64,000 bases of DNA from Streptomyces sp. NBC_00414 (GCF_036038375.1 NZ_CP107935.1:4526001-4590000); one strand, 5' to 3'; counted from the first letter of the stretch, positions 7,725 to 19,832 are shown. The notes: a model not told the origin generated them from the letters alone. A program made the numbers and translations.

Positions 7725-10058
7725 ATGAAACGCTTCCTTCCGGACAAAGTCCCGCGCCGTCCCCCGGCGGCGCGTTTCCGGCCGCCCAGGCCGGAAGCGG
7801 CTGTTCTGGCCATCACCTCCGCCGCCCTCGCGGCAGGCGGTGTCTTCTGGCTGACCGGTGCCACCGGTCCGGCCGACCTGTGCTGGGGGCTGGGCACCGT
7901 CGCGGCCGTCGGACCCGCCGTGGCCTGGGTGCTGGCCGCGCTGCGCCGCGGCCACGCCGGGGTGGACCTGATCGCCGTCCTCGCGCTCGCAGGGACACTG
8001 GCCGTGGGCGAATACCTGGCCGGTGCCCTGATAGCGCTGATGCTCGCCACCGGTCGCACCCTGGAGTCCGCCGCACAGCGGCGGGCCTCCCACGACCTGC
8101 GCGCCCTGCTGGAACGTGTACCGCGCACCGCCCGCCGACGCGTCGGGCCCGAGGTGGTGGCGGTACCGCTCGCCGAGGTCGCCGTCGGTGACCTGCTGGT
8201 CGTCGGCCCCGGCGAGGTCGTCCCCGTCGACGGCCTCGTGGTCGCCGGCCCGGCCGTGCTGGACGAGTCGCCGCTCACCGGGGAGTCACGGACGGTGGAG
8301 CGCGGGCCGGACCAGCCCGTCCGCAGCGGTGTGGTCAACGCGGGTGGCGCCTTCGAGCTGCGCGCCTCCGCCACCGAGCAGGACAGCACGTACGCGGGGA
8401 TCGTGCGGCTGGCCCGGCAGGCCGGGGCCGAATCCGCTCCCGTCGTGCGCCTGGCCGACCGCTACGCGGCCTGGTTCCTGCCCCTGGCCGTGGCGGCGGC
8501 CGGGCTGGCCTGGCTGATCAGCGGTTCCGCGGTACGGGCGGTGGCGGTCCTGGTGGTCGCCACACCGTGCCCGCTCCTCCTGGCGGCGCCGGTGGCGGTC
8601 GTCTCCGGGCTGTCGCGAGCCTCTCGGCTCGGTGTGGTGATCCGAGACGGCGGCGCTCTGGAGAACCTGGGCCGGGCGCGGACCCTGCTGCTCGACAAGA
8701 CCGGCACGGTCACCAGCGGTCACCCGCAGGTCCTGGACGTGACCGCGGCGCAGGGCTGGGATCCGGCGGAGGTCCTGCGCCTGGCCGCCTCGCTCGACCA
8801 GTACTCCCCACATGTTCTGGCCCGGGCCCTCGTACGCGCCGCCCGGAAGCGTGGCCTGCGACTGACCGTGCCGGTCGACGTCTCGGAGACGCCCGGCACG
8901 GGACCCTCCGGTGTGGTCTCAGGCCGCCGGACGGCCGTCGGCCGTCTCGACGTCCGCGTGGACGCGTCGGCCTGGACACGCTCGGTCGACAACCGCGCGC
9001 TCCTCGACGGAGCGGCGGTCGCATGGCTCACCGTGGACGACCGGCCCGTCGGCGCCGTCCTCCTCCGCGATCCCCTGCGCCACGATGCCCCCAGGACCGT
9101 ACGCCGCCTGCGTGCGGCGGGTATTCGCCGCCTTGTGATGCTCACCGGCGACCGACCGGAGCCGGCCCGCGAGACAGCCGTCGTGCTCGGCCTCGACGAC
9201 GTGCGCGCCGAGCTCACCCCGGCCGACAAGGTCGCCGCTGTGCGCGCCGAACGCGACCACACGGTCACCGTCATGGTCGGCGACGGCGTCAACGACGCGC
9301 CGGCGCTGGCCGCCGCGGACATCGGCGTGGCCATGGGGGCGCACGGCTCCACCGCTTCCTCCGAGGCTGCGGACATCGTCCTCACCACGGACCGCGTGGA
9401 CCGGCTGGCCGACGCCGTCTCCATCGCCGTACGCGCCCGGCGACTGGCCGTGCAGAGTGCACTCGGCGGGATGCTGCTGTCCCTCGCCGCCATGACGGCG
9501 GCCGCCTTCGGCCTGCTGCCGCCCGCCGTAGGCGCTCTGCTCCAGGAGGGCATCGACGTCGCCGTGATCCTCAACGCGCTGCGCGCCCTCCGCATCGACC
9601 GTTCGGCGCGGCCGACCCTGGAGCCCGCCACGGAAGCCCTGATCCACCACTTCGCGGCCGAACACGACGACCTCCAGGACGTTCTCGGAGCCGTACGAGA
9701 TGCCGCGGACCGCCTGTCCGACGGCCCCGGCCCCGAGGCCCTCTCCTCCGTCCGCACGGCCCACCGGCTGCTCACCGAACGGCTGCTGCCGCACGAGTAC
9801 GCCGAGGAACACCAGCTCTATCCGGCGCTCGCCCCCGCCCTCGGCGGGCCCGAGGCGACAGCAACCATGAGCCGTGCCCACGCGGAGATCGAACGGCTCG
9901 CCCAGCGCGTCGCCACCCACCTCACGCTCGCCGGCGCAGACGGACACCTGGCGCCGCAGCAACTCGACGACCTGCGCGCCTGCCTCTACGGGCTGCACAC
10001 CGTGCTGCGCCTGCACTTCACCCAGGAGGAGGAGAGCTACTTCTCCCTCGCCCCATGA
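7725..10058 (+). CDS. P1B-type metal-transporting ATPase with C-terminal hemerythrin domain
   Basis: A 777-residue membrane pump without an N-terminal CxxC metal-binding domain. Visible are the actuator TGES loop (LTGESRTV), the membrane metal motif TPCPLLL with Cys282, the phosphorylation site DKTGT with Asp324, and GDGVNDAPAL in the ATP-binding fold. From about residue 635 comes a four-helix hemerythrin-like domain with His/Glu ligands (IHHFAAEHDDL, LLPHEYAEEHQLYP, SRAHAEIE, LRLHFTQEEESYF). The TPC motif plus hemerythrin tail matches the P1B-5 subgroup, linked to Fe, Ni or Co export; a diiron O2-sensing role of the tail is inference. It follows the OsmC gene closely. Confidence 0.88.
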   Translation: MKRFLPDKVPRRPPAARFRPPRPEAAVLAITSAALAAGGVFWLTGATGPADLCWGLGTVAAVGPAVAWVLAALRRGHAGVDLIAVLALAGTLAVGEYLAGALIALMLATGRTLESAAQRRASHDLRALLERVPRTARRRVGPEVVAVPLAEVAVGDLLVVGPGEVVPVDGLVVAGPAVLDESPLTGESRTVERGPDQPVRSGVVNAGGAFELRASATEQDSTYAGIVRLARQAGAESAPVVRLADRYAAWFLPLAVAAAGLAWLISGSAVRAVAVLVVATPCPLLLAAPVAVVSGLSRASRLGVVIRDGGALENLGRARTLLLDKTGTVTSGHPQVLDVTAAQGWDPAEVLRLAASLDQYSPHVLARALVRAARKRGLRLTVPVDVSETPGTGPSGVVSGRRTAVGRLDVRVDASAWTRSVDNRALLDGAAVAWLTVDDRPVGAVLLRDPLRHDAPRTVRRLRAAGIRRLVMLTGDRPEPARETAVVLGLDDVRAELTPADKVAAVRAERDHTVTVMVGDGVNDAPALAAADIGVAMGAHGSTASSEAADIVLTTDRVDRLADAVSIAVRARRLAVQSALGGMLLSLAAMTAAAFGLLPPAVGALLQEGIDVAVILNALRALRIDRSARPTLEPATEALIHHFAAEHDDLQDVLGAVRDAADRLSDGPGPEALSSVRTAHRLLTERLLPHEYAEEHQLYPALAPALGGPEATATMSRAHAEIERLAQRVATHLTLAGADGHLAPQQLDDLRACLYGLHTVLRLHFTQEEESYFSLAP

Positions 10059-10253
10059 CCGCACACCGTATGGCCCGGCAAGTCGGTGACGTACCGGGCA
10101 GTGGCGCCCCGCCGCCCTCCCCGGTACGAACGGCATCGCATGCCGAACGGCCTCGATCGTCGGGCCGGTCGGCCCACAGTCGGCACGTTTCCCACGCGTT
10201 GTAATCGAGTTGAGGAACGTCTCGGCTCTTCCGTGAGAAAGGGGGAGATCGGC

Positions 10254-10745
10254 ATGACAACGTCCCGCGTCCTCAGCCGTCTCGTGCTGGGCGGTGTGCT
10301 CCTGGCCCTCGGGGCGTCGGCGCCGGCCACGGCGACCGGCCATCGGGCGGACGCCCCGGTCTCCTCGGCCACAGCTCCTGGCCGAGGAGGCAGCCCGCAG
10401 TCCACCGTCGACCGGGTCGCCGACTTCTACGGCGCCTACATCGACGTCCTGTACGACTCCGGCCGAGGGCGGTTGGCCGACTCTTTGCGCGGCCACTACC
10501 TTACTGCCGAGCTGCGCCGATCCCTGGCCCGCTGGGAATCCACCCACCACAAGGACGGTGTGCTGCGTGCCAAGGGGGTCCCGATGGCCTGGAAGGTCGT
10601 CCACAACGACAGCGGCATGGGGCACTGCTGGACTCACGTCACGCTCACCTGGCGGGACTCCGGTGAGCGGGTCCACCGCACACACCTGACGGTCCGGTCC
10701 GACCTGGACACACGACTCGTCTCCGGCATCCACCTCGACGTGTAG
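10254..10745 (+). CDS. secreted protein of unknown function
   Basis: A 163-residue protein with a clear Sec signal peptide: basic start, hydrophobic core LVLGGVLLALGASAPATA, and a likely cleavage site after ATA around residue 24. ATG at 10254 has a GGGGGAGAT site. The mature part is small and helical (VADFYGAYIDVLYD, LRGHYLTAELRRSLARWE), followed by a beta-rich end. It resembles the outline of small exported Streptomyces proteins of the NTF2-like kind, but I cannot assign a function. A terminator separates it from the convergent hsp20 gene. Confidence 0.75.
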   Translation: MTTSRVLSRLVLGGVLLALGASAPATATGHRADAPVSSATAPGRGGSPQSTVDRVADFYGAYIDVLYDSGRGRLADSLRGHYLTAELRRSLARWESTHHKDGVLRAKGVPMAWKVVHNDSGMGHCWTHVTLTWRDSGERVHRTHLTVRSDLDTRLVSGIHLDV

Positions 10746-10787
10746 GGGTTCGGCCCCCACCGGCCCGTACCCCTTGATCGCTCTCCG

Positions 10788-10820
10788 GCACCGGCGCGAC
10801 GTGAAAAGGCGCGCCGGTGC
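10788..10820. terminator. bidirectional hairpin terminator
   Basis: An 11-bp perfect stem (GCACCGGCGCG, 10788-10798, against 10810-10820) with an 11-nt loop lies between the convergent secreted-protein and hsp20 genes. There is no T-run, as is usual in Streptomyces. Confidence 0.65.
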
Positions 10821-10945
10821 TCTTCGCGTCCGCGTCCCCACGAACGACCGACGGAACGCATCCCGAGGTGGGAAGACATAGGTGTGCGCGGCCGGGCGAA
10901 CGGTCCGGCCGCGCAGACGTGGTGCGGCTCAGCGCGCTTCGGCGC

Positions 10946-11368
10946 TCAGACGTGCCGTACCGGGATGGTCCTGGTGCCCGTCTTCGTGTCGGGCACCGGT
11001 ACGGTGATGGTCAGGACACCATCCTTGTACTCCGCGGTGGCCTCGTCGCCCTTCGCCCCGGCCGGCAGCCGGACGGCGCGGGTGAAGGTGCCGTAGCGGA
11101 ACTCGGTGTGGTGCTTCTCCGTCGTCTCCTCACTGCGCTCGGCACGCAGGGTCAGAACGCCCCCTGTGACCGTGATCTCGACATCCTTGGCGGGGTCGAT
11201 GCCCGGAAGCTCGGCTCGCAGCGCGTACGCACCTTCCATCAGGCGTTCCTCGATCCGGATTCCGTGCGTCCCCGGAGCCGTGTGCGCCCCGGGAAAGCCG
11301 GTTTCCATCCAGCCGAACAGATCGGGCAGAGTCGGCCAGCCAGGTAGCCGTTCGATCATGCCGCTCAT
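10946..11368 (-). CDS. Hsp20/alpha-crystallin small heat shock protein
   Basis: A 140-residue small chaperone. ATG at 11368 has GAAGAGGAGGGAGAC upstream. The alpha-crystallin domain spans about residues 40-135: AYALRAELPGIDPAKDVEI, GVLTLRAERSEET, FRYGTFTRAVRLP, and the conserved A-x-x-x-x-G-V-L-T-I-T-V-P near the end. It prevents aggregation of unfolded proteins without ATP. It is the counterpart of HspX (Rv2031c), the classic DosR target. An OsdR-like box at 11426-11439 lies 57 bp upstream, shared with the divergent Usp-like gene. Confidence 0.93.
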   Translation of the reverse strand: MSGMIERLPGWPTLPDLFGWMETGFPGAHTAPGTHGIRIEERLMEGAYALRAELPGIDPAKDVEITVTGGVLTLRAERSEETTEKHHTEFRYGTFTRAVRLPAGAKGDEATAEYKDGVLTITVPVPDTKTGTRTIPVRHV

Positions 11369-11707
11369 GTCTCCCTCCTCTTCTTCGACACTCCCAGCGT
11401 CGCCCCCCGGATCCCACACGCGCAGGGGCCGACCGGGCCTGTAAGAGTTCCGGTCGGCCGATCGACGGGCCGCGCGGCACAAATCACGTGTGTGGCGGAC
11501 CGAGCCGGCCGGCCGTAGGAAACGCGAGCCTGTTCCGGGCCGGGGCCGGGGCTGGAAGCCCCTTGGCCAAACGGCTGTCATGTCGACAGGCTGCAAGGGA
11601 GCGTCGTCGTTCTGTACGGCCGCCCGGAAAGAAGGGCGTTTCTCCATGGCGCACTCTCGCCGTGGAAGCGTCGGACGAGACACCTGGTGGGGAGAGGGGA
11701 ACACATC
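11369..11707. other. 339-bp divergent intergenic region, hsp20 / Usp-like gene
   Basis: No convincing gene. It contains the box at 11426-11439 and a second, partial palindrome around 11448-11462 (TTCCGGTCGGCCGAT). These could serve both flanking genes. Confidence 0.5.
11426..11439. promoter_or_regulatory. OsdR-like box (GGGCCGACCGGGCC)
   Basis: One mismatch from the consensus, 57 bp upstream of hsp20. Confidence 0.5.
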
Positions 11708-12814
11708 ATGACGAACCCGGTTGTAGTCGGCATCGACCCTGGTCGGTCCAATCGGACGGCCATGATCTGGGCATCCGCCGAAGCCAGCCGACGCCGCCTT
11801 CCTCTGCGCTTGGTCGTCGGCCTTCAGCGGCCCGCCGTCCGGAACGCGCCCCGGCGAGCGCGACTTCGTCCCAGACTCGGCTCACCCACCCGCGACGACA
11901 CGGCGGAACGCGCGTTGAGCAAGGAAGTCGCATGGCTGTACAGCCGCCATCCGGAGTTGGAAGTCTCCGTGCTCCTTGTCCGGGACGCACCCGTACCGGT
12001 CCTGCGCCGACAGACGCGTACGGCAACGATTTTGGTGCTTGGCTCGCGGCGCCCGAGCACCCGGGAGAACATCTTCGGCAGGCACTCCGTCGCGTTGCCG
12101 GTCATCGCGCAGGCCGCCTGTCCAGTGGTGGTCGTACGAGATGCCGAGGCCGTTCGACGGCAGCCGTCTCCCATCGTCGCCGGGGTGAACATCGGCTGGG
12201 ACGGACGCCCGCATTCGGAGGCCGTGGTCGATCAGGCATTCGAGGAAGCCGCACGGCACCGGACCGCACTGCGGGTGCTGTACGCGTGGCACCCGCCGCT
12301 CCTGGGTGTCCTGGACGAACATGCGACCCTCCGGGAATGCCGTCGGCTCCTGTCCGAAACCGTGGCACGCCGGCAGACCGCCTACCCCCACGTGGAGGTG
12401 CGGCAAGAAGTGATCCGCGGTCGCCCGTTCCACGTCCTGTCCCGAGAGTCCGCGGACGCCCTGGAACTCGTCGTCGGCACTCGCGGTCACAAGGGCACGG
12501 CCGGGCAACTGCTCGGCAGGGTCGTACATCAGGCACTTCATCGCAGCACGTGCCCGGTCGTCGTCGTTCCACGACCGGGCGGACGAAGGCTCCCCAACGA
12601 GCGACCACGCGTCAGCCGGCTGTCAAGGCTGACGCGGAGGGCCGCCGCTCGTTACGCCCGTGGACTCTTCCTCGTCACCCGCGCGTGGCCAGGAAGGCGG
12701 CCCCTGGGTTCGCGCCGCAGTGTGGTCGGAGACTTCGGCCTCGGCCGGGGCATCGGCATACGTCCACCACGCCGGCCTCGGCGACCACCGATGACGCTCG
12801 ACGGCCACCGATGA
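11708..12814 (+). CDS. divergent universal stress protein with basic C-terminal tail
   Basis: A 368-residue protein; ATG at 11708 follows GGGGAGAGGGGAAC. Two Usp domains are recognisable (VVVGIDPGRSN; IVAGVNIGWDG). The first has a degenerate nucleotide loop (LVLGSRRPSTRENIFGRHS). The second keeps VVGTRGHKGTAGQLLGRVVHQ. After about residue 290 comes a poorly conserved Arg-rich tail of roughly 75 residues, longer than in any other Usp here; it may be a real extension or read-through. It is divergent from hsp20, sharing the box region. Loss of the first loop suggests that domain may not bind ATP. Confidence 0.75.
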   Translation: MTNPVVVGIDPGRSNRTAMIWASAEASRRRLPLRLVVGLQRPAVRNAPRRARLRPRLGSPTRDDTAERALSKEVAWLYSRHPELEVSVLLVRDAPVPVLRRQTRTATILVLGSRRPSTRENIFGRHSVALPVIAQAACPVVVVRDAEAVRRQPSPIVAGVNIGWDGRPHSEAVVDQAFEEAARHRTALRVLYAWHPPLLGVLDEHATLRECRRLLSETVARRQTAYPHVEVRQEVIRGRPFHVLSRESADALELVVGTRGHKGTAGQLLGRVVHQALHRSTCPVVVVPRPGGRRLPNERPRVSRLSRLTRRAAARYARGLFLVTRAWPGRRPLGSRRSVVGDFGLGRGIGIRPPRRPRRPPMTLDGHR

Positions 12815-12886
12815 CGTGGGAGCAGTGCCTCCCGGGGCAAGCCTGACATTCCTCGTCCGGCGAAGACCGCTCCCGGCGTCCTACTG

Positions 12887-14662
12887 CTAGCCCACCGGCG
12901 CCCACCACACCAGGGTCGTACCGCCGCCGTCGGGGCTGCTCAGCTCCAGCTCGCCGCCCAACTGCGTGGCCCGTTCGGCCATGTTGCTCAGGCCGCTGCG
13001 GCGGCCCTCGGGCGCAATGCCCACGCCGTTGTCGGAGACCGTCAGACGGACTTCGCGGCCGTCGGTCTCCAGGACCACCGCGGCGCGGGTGGCCCGGGCG
13101 TGCCGGGCGATGTTCGTCAGGGCCTCGGAGAGCACGGCCACCACATGGTCGGCCGTCTCCTTGGTGACCTGGGTGTCCACCAGGCCCTCCATCCGCAGGC
13201 TGGGCGCGAAGCCCAGCACCGGCGCCGCGTCCCCGGCCACGCGCACCACCCGGGATCGCAGGCCCGGGGCCGTGGGGCCGCCGCGCGAACGCAGACCGAA
13301 GATCGTCGACCTGATGATCTTGATGGTCTCGTCCAGGTCGTCCACCGCCCGCACCACGCGTTCCGAGGCCTCGGAGTGCTCGATGAATCGGCCCGCGCTC
13401 TGCAGCGTCATGCCGGTGGCGAACAGCCGCTGGATCGCGAGGTCGTGCAGGTCGCGGGCGATCCGGTCACGGTCTTTCAGCACCGCGATCTCCTCGGCGT
13501 CCTCCCGGTGTTCCGCCAGCTCCATCGCGACCGCGGCCTGTGCGGCGAAGCCCTGCAGTGCCTCGGTCTCCTTCCCGGCGAACTCCGCCCGGCCGGACTC
13601 GCGCACCAGCAGGACGATCCCTCGCACCCGCTCGCCCGCTCCGATGGGCACGGCGACCGCCGGGCCGAGCCCGGTGAACCGCATCCGGTCGGAGGACGCC
13701 CGTTCCTCGGCGGAGATGTCGAGGCTGGCGACCGAAGCGGCCTGGGAGAACGCACGGCCGATCAGGCTGTCGTCCACCGGCAGCACCAGTCCGCGATGCG
13801 CCTCCGCGCCCTCTCCGATGGCGAGTTCCACCGTCAGCGAGTCGGTGTTCTCCATGGGCAGGGCGACCACGGCCAGCGCCGCCGAGGTGATCTCCCTCGC
13901 CCGTTCCGCGATCAGGCCGAGGACCTCGCCGCGGTCTCTGCCGGACATCAGACAGTGCGTGATCTCCGCGCTCGCCTGCAGCCAGCGTTCACGCAGCCTC
14001 GACTCCTCGTACAGACGGGCGTTGTCGATCGCCACACCGGCCGCCACGGCCAACGTCGACAGGACCGACTCGTCCTCCTCGTCGAACTGCGCCCCGCCTC
14101 GCTTCTCGGTCAGGTAGAGGTTGCCGAAGACCTGCTCCCGCACCCGGATCGGAACACCGACGAAGGTGTTCATCGGCGGGTGGTGGGCCGGGAAGCCGTA
14201 CGAGGCCGGGTGTTCGGAGAGCTTCACCAGCCGCAGGGGCTCGGGATGGCGGATGAGCTCGCCCAGGATGCCGTGGCCCTCCGGATAGTGGCCGATCTCG
14301 GCGATCTGCTGCTCGCTGATGCCGATCGTGTGGAAGGCCGAAAGCCGCTTGCCGTCCGGTCCGATGACCCCCAGGGCGGCGTACTCCGCGTCCACCAGCA
14401 CGGCCGCGGCCTCCACGATGCTGTACAGCGCCTGCTCCAGGTCCAGCTCCCGGCCGACGGAGAGCACGGCCTCCAGAAGGCTGTGCACCCGGTCGCGCGT
14501 ACTGCGGGCGGCGTCCAGCCTGGCCTGCAGTTCTTCCAGCAGCTCGTCCAGCTTCAGCTGCGGCAGCCGTACGCGGGCCTGAGGGGAATCCTCGGAGCTA
14601 CCCACCGGATGATCCTCCAGGTCCCTCTGCGCGCGGACGGCAACCGTTCCGGTCATGTCCAC
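12887..14662 (-). CDS. osdK: OsdK/DevS-like two-GAF sensor histidine kinase
   Basis: A 591-residue cytoplasmic kinase. A short N-terminal coiled region (LKLDELLEELQARLD) is followed by GAF-A (about 58-215), GAF-B (about 225-380) and a HisKA_3/HATPase core. The phosphoacceptor is His406 in RIARDLHDLAIQRL, and the ATP site shows LSEALTNIARHA and DNGVGI. GAF-A carries PAHHPPMNTFVGVP; His161 corresponds to the haem-ligating His149 of DosS, so it probably senses O2, NO or redox state through haem. Start is GTG 14662, with ATG 14656 possible. It lies 70 bp behind gap and near the cognate regulator. The symbol follows S. coelicolor OsdK. Confidence 0.9.
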   Translation of the reverse strand: MDMTGTVAVRAQRDLEDHPVGSSEDSPQARVRLPQLKLDELLEELQARLDAARSTRDRVHSLLEAVLSVGRELDLEQALYSIVEAAAVLVDAEYAALGVIGPDGKRLSAFHTIGISEQQIAEIGHYPEGHGILGELIRHPEPLRLVKLSEHPASYGFPAHHPPMNTFVGVPIRVREQVFGNLYLTEKRGGAQFDEEDESVLSTLAVAAGVAIDNARLYEESRLRERWLQASAEITHCLMSGRDRGEVLGLIAERAREITSAALAVVALPMENTDSLTVELAIGEGAEAHRGLVLPVDDSLIGRAFSQAASVASLDISAEERASSDRMRFTGLGPAVAVPIGAGERVRGIVLLVRESGRAEFAGKETEALQGFAAQAAVAMELAEHREDAEEIAVLKDRDRIARDLHDLAIQRLFATGMTLQSAGRFIEHSEASERVVRAVDDLDETIKIIRSTIFGLRSRGGPTAPGLRSRVVRVAGDAAPVLGFAPSLRMEGLVDTQVTKETADHVVAVLSEALTNIARHARATRAAVVLETDGREVRLTVSDNGVGIAPEGRRSGLSNMAERATQLGGELELSSPDGGGTTLVWWAPVG

Positions 14663-14732
14663 GGTATCGGTCCGGTGCGCGAGAGGGAACGGATCTAGTC
14701 CGGTGGCCGGGCCCGGAGCCCGCCCGGCCCCG

Positions 14733-15761
14733 TCAGCCCAGGGGCGGCCGGGACGCGACGTACTCGGTGAGGTCGAGCAGCCGGTTGGTGTAGCCCCATT
14801 CGTTGTCGTACCAGCCGAAGACCTTGACCAGCTCGCCGTGCGCCTGGGTCAGCGGAGCGTCCAGGACACACGAGGCGGGGTCGCCGACGACGTCGCGGGA
14901 GACGATCGGGGCGTCGGACACCCGCAGAACGCCCTTCAGCGGCCCGTCCGCGGCCTCCCGGAACGCCGTGTTGATCTCGTCCGCCGACGCGGGCCGCTCC
15001 AGGACCACGCTCAGGTCGGTCAGAGAACCGTCCTCGACAGGGACGCGTACGGCGATACCGTCCAGGGTGCCCGCCAACTCCGGCATGACGAGTCCCACCG
15101 CACGTGCGGCTCCGGTGCTGGTGGGGATGATGTTCACAGCGGCGCTGCGGCCCCGGCGGAGGTCCTTGTGCGGGCCGTCCAGGACGACCTGGTCGTTGGT
15201 GTAGCCGTGGATGGTGGTCATCAGACCCTTGACGATGCCGAACTGCTCGTGCAGCACCTTCACCATCGGCGCCACGCAGTTGGTGGTGCACGAGGCGTTG
15301 GAAATGACGTGATCCCGCTGGGCGTCGTACGTGTTCTCGTTGACACCCATGACGATCGTGCCGTCGACGTCCTTGCCCGGCACGGACAGCAGAACCTTGC
15401 GCGCTCCTGCCTTCAGGTGCAGGCCCGCGTCCTCGCGAGTGCGGAAACGGCCGGTCGACTCGATGACCACGTCCACGCCGAGGTCGCCCCAGGCCAGGGC
15501 TGCGGGGTCCCGCTCGGCGGTCACGGCGATGCGGTGGCCGTCCACGGTCAGCGAGGTGTCGTCGTGCTCGACGGCACGGTGCAGCCGTCCGTACGTCGAG
15601 TCGAACTCCAGCAGATGCGCCAGGGCCGCCGGCGAGGTGATGTCGTTGACCGCCACGACCTCCACCGGCGTGCCGACGCCCGTCTCCGCGCGCTCCAGTA
15701 CGCAGCGCAGATAGTTGCGTCCGATGCGGCCGAAGCCGTTGATGCCTACCCGCACGCTCAT
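14733..15761 (-). CDS. gap: glyceraldehyde-3-phosphate dehydrogenase, type I
   Basis: A 342-residue enzyme, normal length. The N-terminal Rossmann motif is VGINGFGRIGRNYLR; the catalytic cysteine is Cys158 in SNASCTTNC and the assisting His is His185 in TTIHGYTND. It oxidises glyceraldehyde 3-phosphate to 1,3-bisphosphoglycerate in the cytosol. As an extra, island-borne copy next to the dormancy sensor pair, it may sustain glycolysis when respiration stops (inference). Two OsdR-like palindromes lie 75-110 bp upstream. The kinase gene follows at 70 bp, probably in the same transcript. Confidence 0.93.
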   Translation of the reverse strand: MSVRVGINGFGRIGRNYLRCVLERAETGVGTPVEVVAVNDITSPAALAHLLEFDSTYGRLHRAVEHDDTSLTVDGHRIAVTAERDPAALAWGDLGVDVVIESTGRFRTREDAGLHLKAGARKVLLSVPGKDVDGTIVMGVNENTYDAQRDHVISNASCTTNCVAPMVKVLHEQFGIVKGLMTTIHGYTNDQVVLDGPHKDLRRGRSAAVNIIPTSTGAARAVGLVMPELAGTLDGIAVRVPVEDGSLTDLSVVLERPASADEINTAFREAADGPLKGVLRVSDAPIVSRDVVGDPASCVLDAPLTQAHGELVKVFGWYDNEWGYTNRLLDLTEYVASRPPLG

Positions 15762-15856
15762 GTCCGTCGTCCTTCCGGTCCGTCCCGTGTCTGTCTGCGC
15801 TGCCAGCGTGCGGGTGGTGGACCGGGTGGGGCTTGGGCCTTACGGGGGCGAGCCGG

Positions 15857-15870
15857 AGGCCGTTCGGCCC
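15857..15870. promoter_or_regulatory. OsdR-like box (AGGCCGTTCGGCCC)
   Basis: One mismatch, 95 bp upstream of gap. A second, weaker copy (GGGCCTTACGGGGG) is at 15835-15848. Confidence 0.5.
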
Positions 15871-15950
15871 TGCGGCCCACTGCTCGGTACCTGTGCGGGG
15901 ACTGCGGGCTTTCGTGCCTGGGGCCTTCAGTGCGGCAGGGCTTCAGGGCT

Positions 15951-16643
15951 TCAGTGTCCTTCGTTCTTGATCCTGTCCTGGGCCTGGGTGGCGATGACGG
16001 CGGCCTGGATACGCCGCTCCACGCCGAGCTTGGCGAGCAGGCGTGAGATGTGGTTCTTCACCGTCTTCTCGGCGAGGAAGAGGCGCTGGCCGATCTGGCG
16101 GTTGGTCAGGCCCTCGCCGATCAGAGCCAGGATCTCCCGCTCCCGTTCGGTCAGGCCCGGCAGCGCGTCCGGCTCCTCCTTGGGCCGGTCCCCCGCGCGC
16201 AGGCGGGCCATCAGCCTGGCGGCGGCGCTCGGGTCGAGCAGTGACTGGCCCGCGGCCACCACGCGGACCGCAGACACCAGGTCCGCTCCCTTGATCTGCT
16301 TCAGGACATAACCGGAGGCCCCGGCCATGATCGAGTCGAGCAGCGCCTCCTCGTCGTCGAACGAGGTCAGCATGAGGCAGGCGAGATCCGGCATGCGTGA
16401 GCGCAGTTCCCGGCACACCGTCACACCGTCCCCGTCGGGCAGGCGGACATCGAGGACCGCCACATGAGGCCGTAGGGCGGGGACGCGTACCAGCGCCTGG
16501 TCAGCGGTTGCGGCTTCGCCGACCACCGTGATGTCCGGCTCGTCGTTCAGCAGGTCGTGCACCCCGCGCCGGACCACCTCGTGGTCGTCCAGCAGGAAGA
16601 CCCGGATGGGGCTGTCGGGGCCGGGCCGCTCGCTGTCCGCCAT
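15951..16643 (-). CDS. osdR: OsdR/DevR-like NarL-family response regulator
   Basis: A 230-residue regulator. The receiver domain has the acidic pair in VFLLDDHEVV, phosphorylation site Asp65 in AVLDVRLPDGDG, and Lys in YVLKQIKGAD. The LuxR-type HTH (about 163-222) reads LTEREREILALIGEGLTNRQIG, then FLAEKTVKNHISRLLAKLG, nearly the same as mycobacterial DevR. ATG at 16643 has GAGAGGGAG upstream. It is probably phosphorylated by the two-GAF kinase and activates dormancy genes through the GGGCCG-NN-CGGCCC boxes. Two perfect boxes lie between it and PPDK, suggesting autoregulation. Confidence 0.92.
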   Translation of the reverse strand: MADSERPGPDSPIRVFLLDDHEVVRRGVHDLLNDEPDITVVGEAATADQALVRVPALRPHVAVLDVRLPDGDGVTVCRELRSRMPDLACLMLTSFDDEEALLDSIMAGASGYVLKQIKGADLVSAVRVVAAGQSLLDPSAAARLMARLRAGDRPKEEPDALPGLTEREREILALIGEGLTNRQIGQRLFLAEKTVKNHISRLLAKLGVERRIQAAVIATQAQDRIKNEGH

Positions 16644-16743
16644 CGGATGCTCCCTCTCGTGCGCCGGACGCCGATGTCCGCACCCTCGCGCGTACCGGCT
16701 TCTTCTGGTTCTAGATCCTTCCCGCATCCGGGACGAACGACCA

Positions 16744-16757
16744 GGGCCGGTCGGCCC
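16744..16757. promoter_or_regulatory. OsdR-like box, perfect (GGGCCGGTCGGCCC)
   Basis: Perfect match, 100 bp upstream of osdR in the divergent osdR/ppdK region. Confidence 0.6.
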
Positions 16758-16796
16758 CGATTCCCCAGGCGAACCGATTCACCAACGGGGTCACGG

Positions 16797-16810
16797 GGGC
16801 CGACCGGCCC
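16797..16810. promoter_or_regulatory. OsdR-like box, perfect (GGGCCGACCGGCCC)
   Basis: Perfect match, 103 bp upstream of ppdK and 53 bp centre to centre from the other box, about five helical turns. Confidence 0.6.
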
Positions 16811-16913
16811 ACCGGCAGGGACGTCCAGTACCTGCTCCGCTGCCGACGGCGGTCCGACGCTGGAGGAACACAGGCCCACACAGCCGCGGTACCGAGCCGA
16901 GGAGCACACCGTC

Positions 16914-19610
<2,697 letters not shown>

Positions 19611-19679
19611 GGGGCGCTGGCCCTGACATCGGCCGGTCCTGGTCCACCGCGGGGCCGGTCCACTCGGCCCGCTCCCCCG

Positions 19680-19693
19680 GGGCCGCTCGGGCC
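19680..19693. promoter_or_regulatory. OsdR-like box (GGGCCGCTCGGGCC)
   Basis: One mismatch, 139 bp upstream of adhE, in the 222-bp gap after ppdK. A looser GGGCCG/CGGCCC pair with a 7-nt spacer is at 19652-19670. Confidence 0.45.
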
Positions 19694-19832
19694 CCGGCGG
19701 GGACCATCGGCACAAGCCGCGGGGGAGCGCGCCGGACGAGAGTGGAGCCATGAACGGCACCGGTCCCCGCGGTGCCGCTCCACAAGGACCCGCCGCTCAC
19801 CACGGCGGCACACAACACCGGAGGTGCACGCC

